A stretch of 64,000 nucleotides of DNA from Anarhynchus alexandrinus (Eukaryota > Chordata > Aves > Charadriiformes > Charadriidae), in assembly GCA_008711295.1 (NCBI GenBank), contig VUYV01000020.1, positions 3,645,296 through 3,709,295 on the forward strand. Reading direction: 5' to 3'. The notes under the pieces were generated by a model that saw only the letters and a list, made by a program, of their open reading frames with translations, had not been told where the DNA came from and made no database searches. How positions within the stretch are numbered: position 1 is the stretch's first letter; every line of letters starts with the position of its first letter. The position numbers were made by a program, and so were the translations under genes. This document shows, piece by piece, positions 62,390 to 64,000 of this stretch.

Positions 62390-63600
62390 CAGTAATGGGA
62401 CATAAACAGGAAAGCAGAAAGGAATGACAGTATAATTAATGCCATCAGCATGCTTTTATAGAAGATTGATCCTGTCAAGCAAACAAGTGTCATTTTTGAG
62501 ATCTCAGATGTGTTCAGTGAAGGCATCTCTGTGATATATTATATCCAAGGTGGTTTTGAGATGGGTGATATACTGGAACAATGTTTAGAGGTGATTTGCT
62601 CATCAGACCAAAATCAAGAGAGCCCACAGAAACAAGGTAGGACTGAGTGAGAGGAACTACAAAAATTTAACTCATGGTCCCATGTATTAATTTCTGGGCA
62701 GATGCTGCTGCTTTTTATTCTTGGCCCAGTCTAATCCAGGAGGGCTACACCTGTAAATACCGCACTTGTAAAATTTCTGATTACACAGAATTAGTGAATG
62801 AATAATGATGATAAATTGCATATGGGATATAGAGGCTGCTCTGGATCACTTACAGAAGTAAACAAGCAGATACTTCAACACAAATGTGTTTGTGTGGTCT
62901 CCTTACGAGGTTGTATTTCCAGGCGCACAGAAAGCATGTTGGTCTTAGGAAACTTGGAATTCATTCTTAAAATCAGCAGCTGAAGAGACCAGAAGTAACC
63001 AGAGCAGTGAAACAGCTGAACGTGAGTGGGCAATCTGATGTAACTAAGGCTCGATGAAGCTTCTGAAGAATTAGTCGGGAAATATCACATATGAACAAGA
63101 CAGTACTATTTTTGTAGTTGTCACGGCATAAAGAGGGACTTGCATGTCTCTTGCTATTCAGTTGCTTAAGTGAGAGTTGTAACTGTTGTTATGAGTCATG
63201 AACCTCTGGCACAAATGACACTTTTGTTTTGAGTTCTAATAATCTTCAGAAATACTGATCGAAGAATTGAAAAGGGTTCGGAAAAGAATAATAGGAAAAT
63301 ATTTATTTTTTTTTTCTAGGGAGAAACCAAGAAAATTGAGTCTGTTTAATGCATCAAAGAGAAAATTAAGAGGTGATAGAGGGAAGAGATGGCTTACTGT
63401 AGGTGGTATTTCTGTCGGAAAGATGGATCCATGCAATTCAGGAGCTGGAAGCTAGACTAAGGTAAATTCAAAGAGAGTAATTAATCAGCGGAACAACTTT
63501 CCTTCAGTTATGATGGATTCTCTGTCACTGGCAGCTTCTAAATCAAGTCTCAATGTCTTTATAAAAGATATCTGAATGCTCAAAATAAGATAAAACTCTC
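62390..63600 (+). mobile_element. Ancient, heavily decayed CR1/L3-like LINE
   Basis: Scattered matches to CR1-type ORF2 appear in plus order. First is a reverse-transcriptase-like block (62410-62560, with TTCAGTGAAGGCAT resembling the FSKAFD codons). Then comes a LKRVRKRIIGK segment at about 63265-63300, equivalent to the [12 protein letters not shown] region, followed by LFNASKRKLRGD near 63338-63375. Last is a C-terminal NNFPS..MDSLSLAASKSSLNVF-like block at 63490-63573 seen across frames. Stops and indels are numerous and no terminal octamers are recognisable, which fits an old amniote CR1/L3 lineage rather than the younger bird CR1 copies. The 3' block is the strongest evidence and the 5' extent is tentative. 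Confidence 0.5.
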
Positions 63601-64000
63601 AAGAAGCGATCATTTATGTGAGATTTTTGGACTACTGTGTAAAGGAGGAGAGGAAAAAAGATCCCCACTCTTAAAATCTATCCATGTAAACTACAAAGGA
63701 AAGTTTCACATGCTATCAATATTTAAGTCTTTCAAATAATTCTGAGATGTGTGTACAAAAGAGACTGTATGTCTTATCAGAGGGAACTCAAAGTTAATTT
63801 GAGAGCGAAATAAATATAATTATAATCAAATTGGGAAATAAAAGCAAAACGAAGCTACTGACTTCTAGGTATGCCAGTTCTGATTCTTACAGGTGGGACA
63901 AAAACTGTACTTCTGTTTCAAGCAGATACAGAAAAAAATATATGGAAAGTTCTCTCAGAAAATGATAGATAAGGTCCTGTCTCTAAGTGCTTTACCACCA
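63601..64000. other. Unique non-coding stretch to window end
   Basis: AT-rich sequence with no recognised feature. Confidence 0.4.

Overview
The window is vertebrate nuclear DNA, most likely avian. The evidence is several CR1 LINE copies with bird-type 3' ends (the TCATAGAAT/ATTCTATGA terminal octamer), a low density of interspersed repeats, AT-rich and CpG-depleted sequence, and no operon-like packing. A crocodilian or turtle source cannot be excluded from sequence alone. No bacterial, phage, CRISPR, rRNA or tRNA feature is visible, and no open reading frame resembles a protein family I recognise apart from CR1 reverse transcriptase. The window is best read as a long intron or gene-poor intergenic interval.

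Layout: 1-11 kb is mostly unique non-coding DNA with a 275-bp direct duplication around a one-base gap (1081-1634) and a mildly CpG-enriched patch near 5.0-5.3 kb. At 11.08-11.37 kb there is a sharp CpG cluster with a possible minus-strand exon. From 11.4 to 28.9 kb is unique sequence with simple repeats. From 28.9 to 36.7 kb lie the clear repeats: a 3' CR1 fragment (minus, about 29.32-29.51 kb), a 1.36-kb CR1 copy with decayed reverse transcriptase (plus, 31.04-32.41 kb) and another 3' CR1 piece with a still-open C-terminal frame (minus, 36.23-36.64 kb). Two short local duplications sit at 32.5-32.9 kb. From 36.7 to 62 kb is largely unique DNA holding three minus-strand segments that look coding but are unassigned (42.4, 51.7-52.0 and 60.2-60.5 kb), a GC-rich but CpG-free islet at 49.15-49.50 kb, an AT-rich palindrome at 51.4 kb and a compact 66-nt hairpin at 58.6 kb. 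From about 62.4 to 63.6 kb there is a much older, heavily decayed CR1/L3-like copy.

The window contains seven single-base Ns. Every one sits either in a homopolymer or at the junction of a direct duplication, which points to unresolved assembly joins; the duplications should be treated as suspected artefacts. No interacting gene system could be reconstructed. The observations most worth checking are the hairpin at 58.6 kb, the minus-strand candidate exons and the CpG cluster at 11.1-11.4 kb. I found no convincing evidence of a novel multi-gene system.
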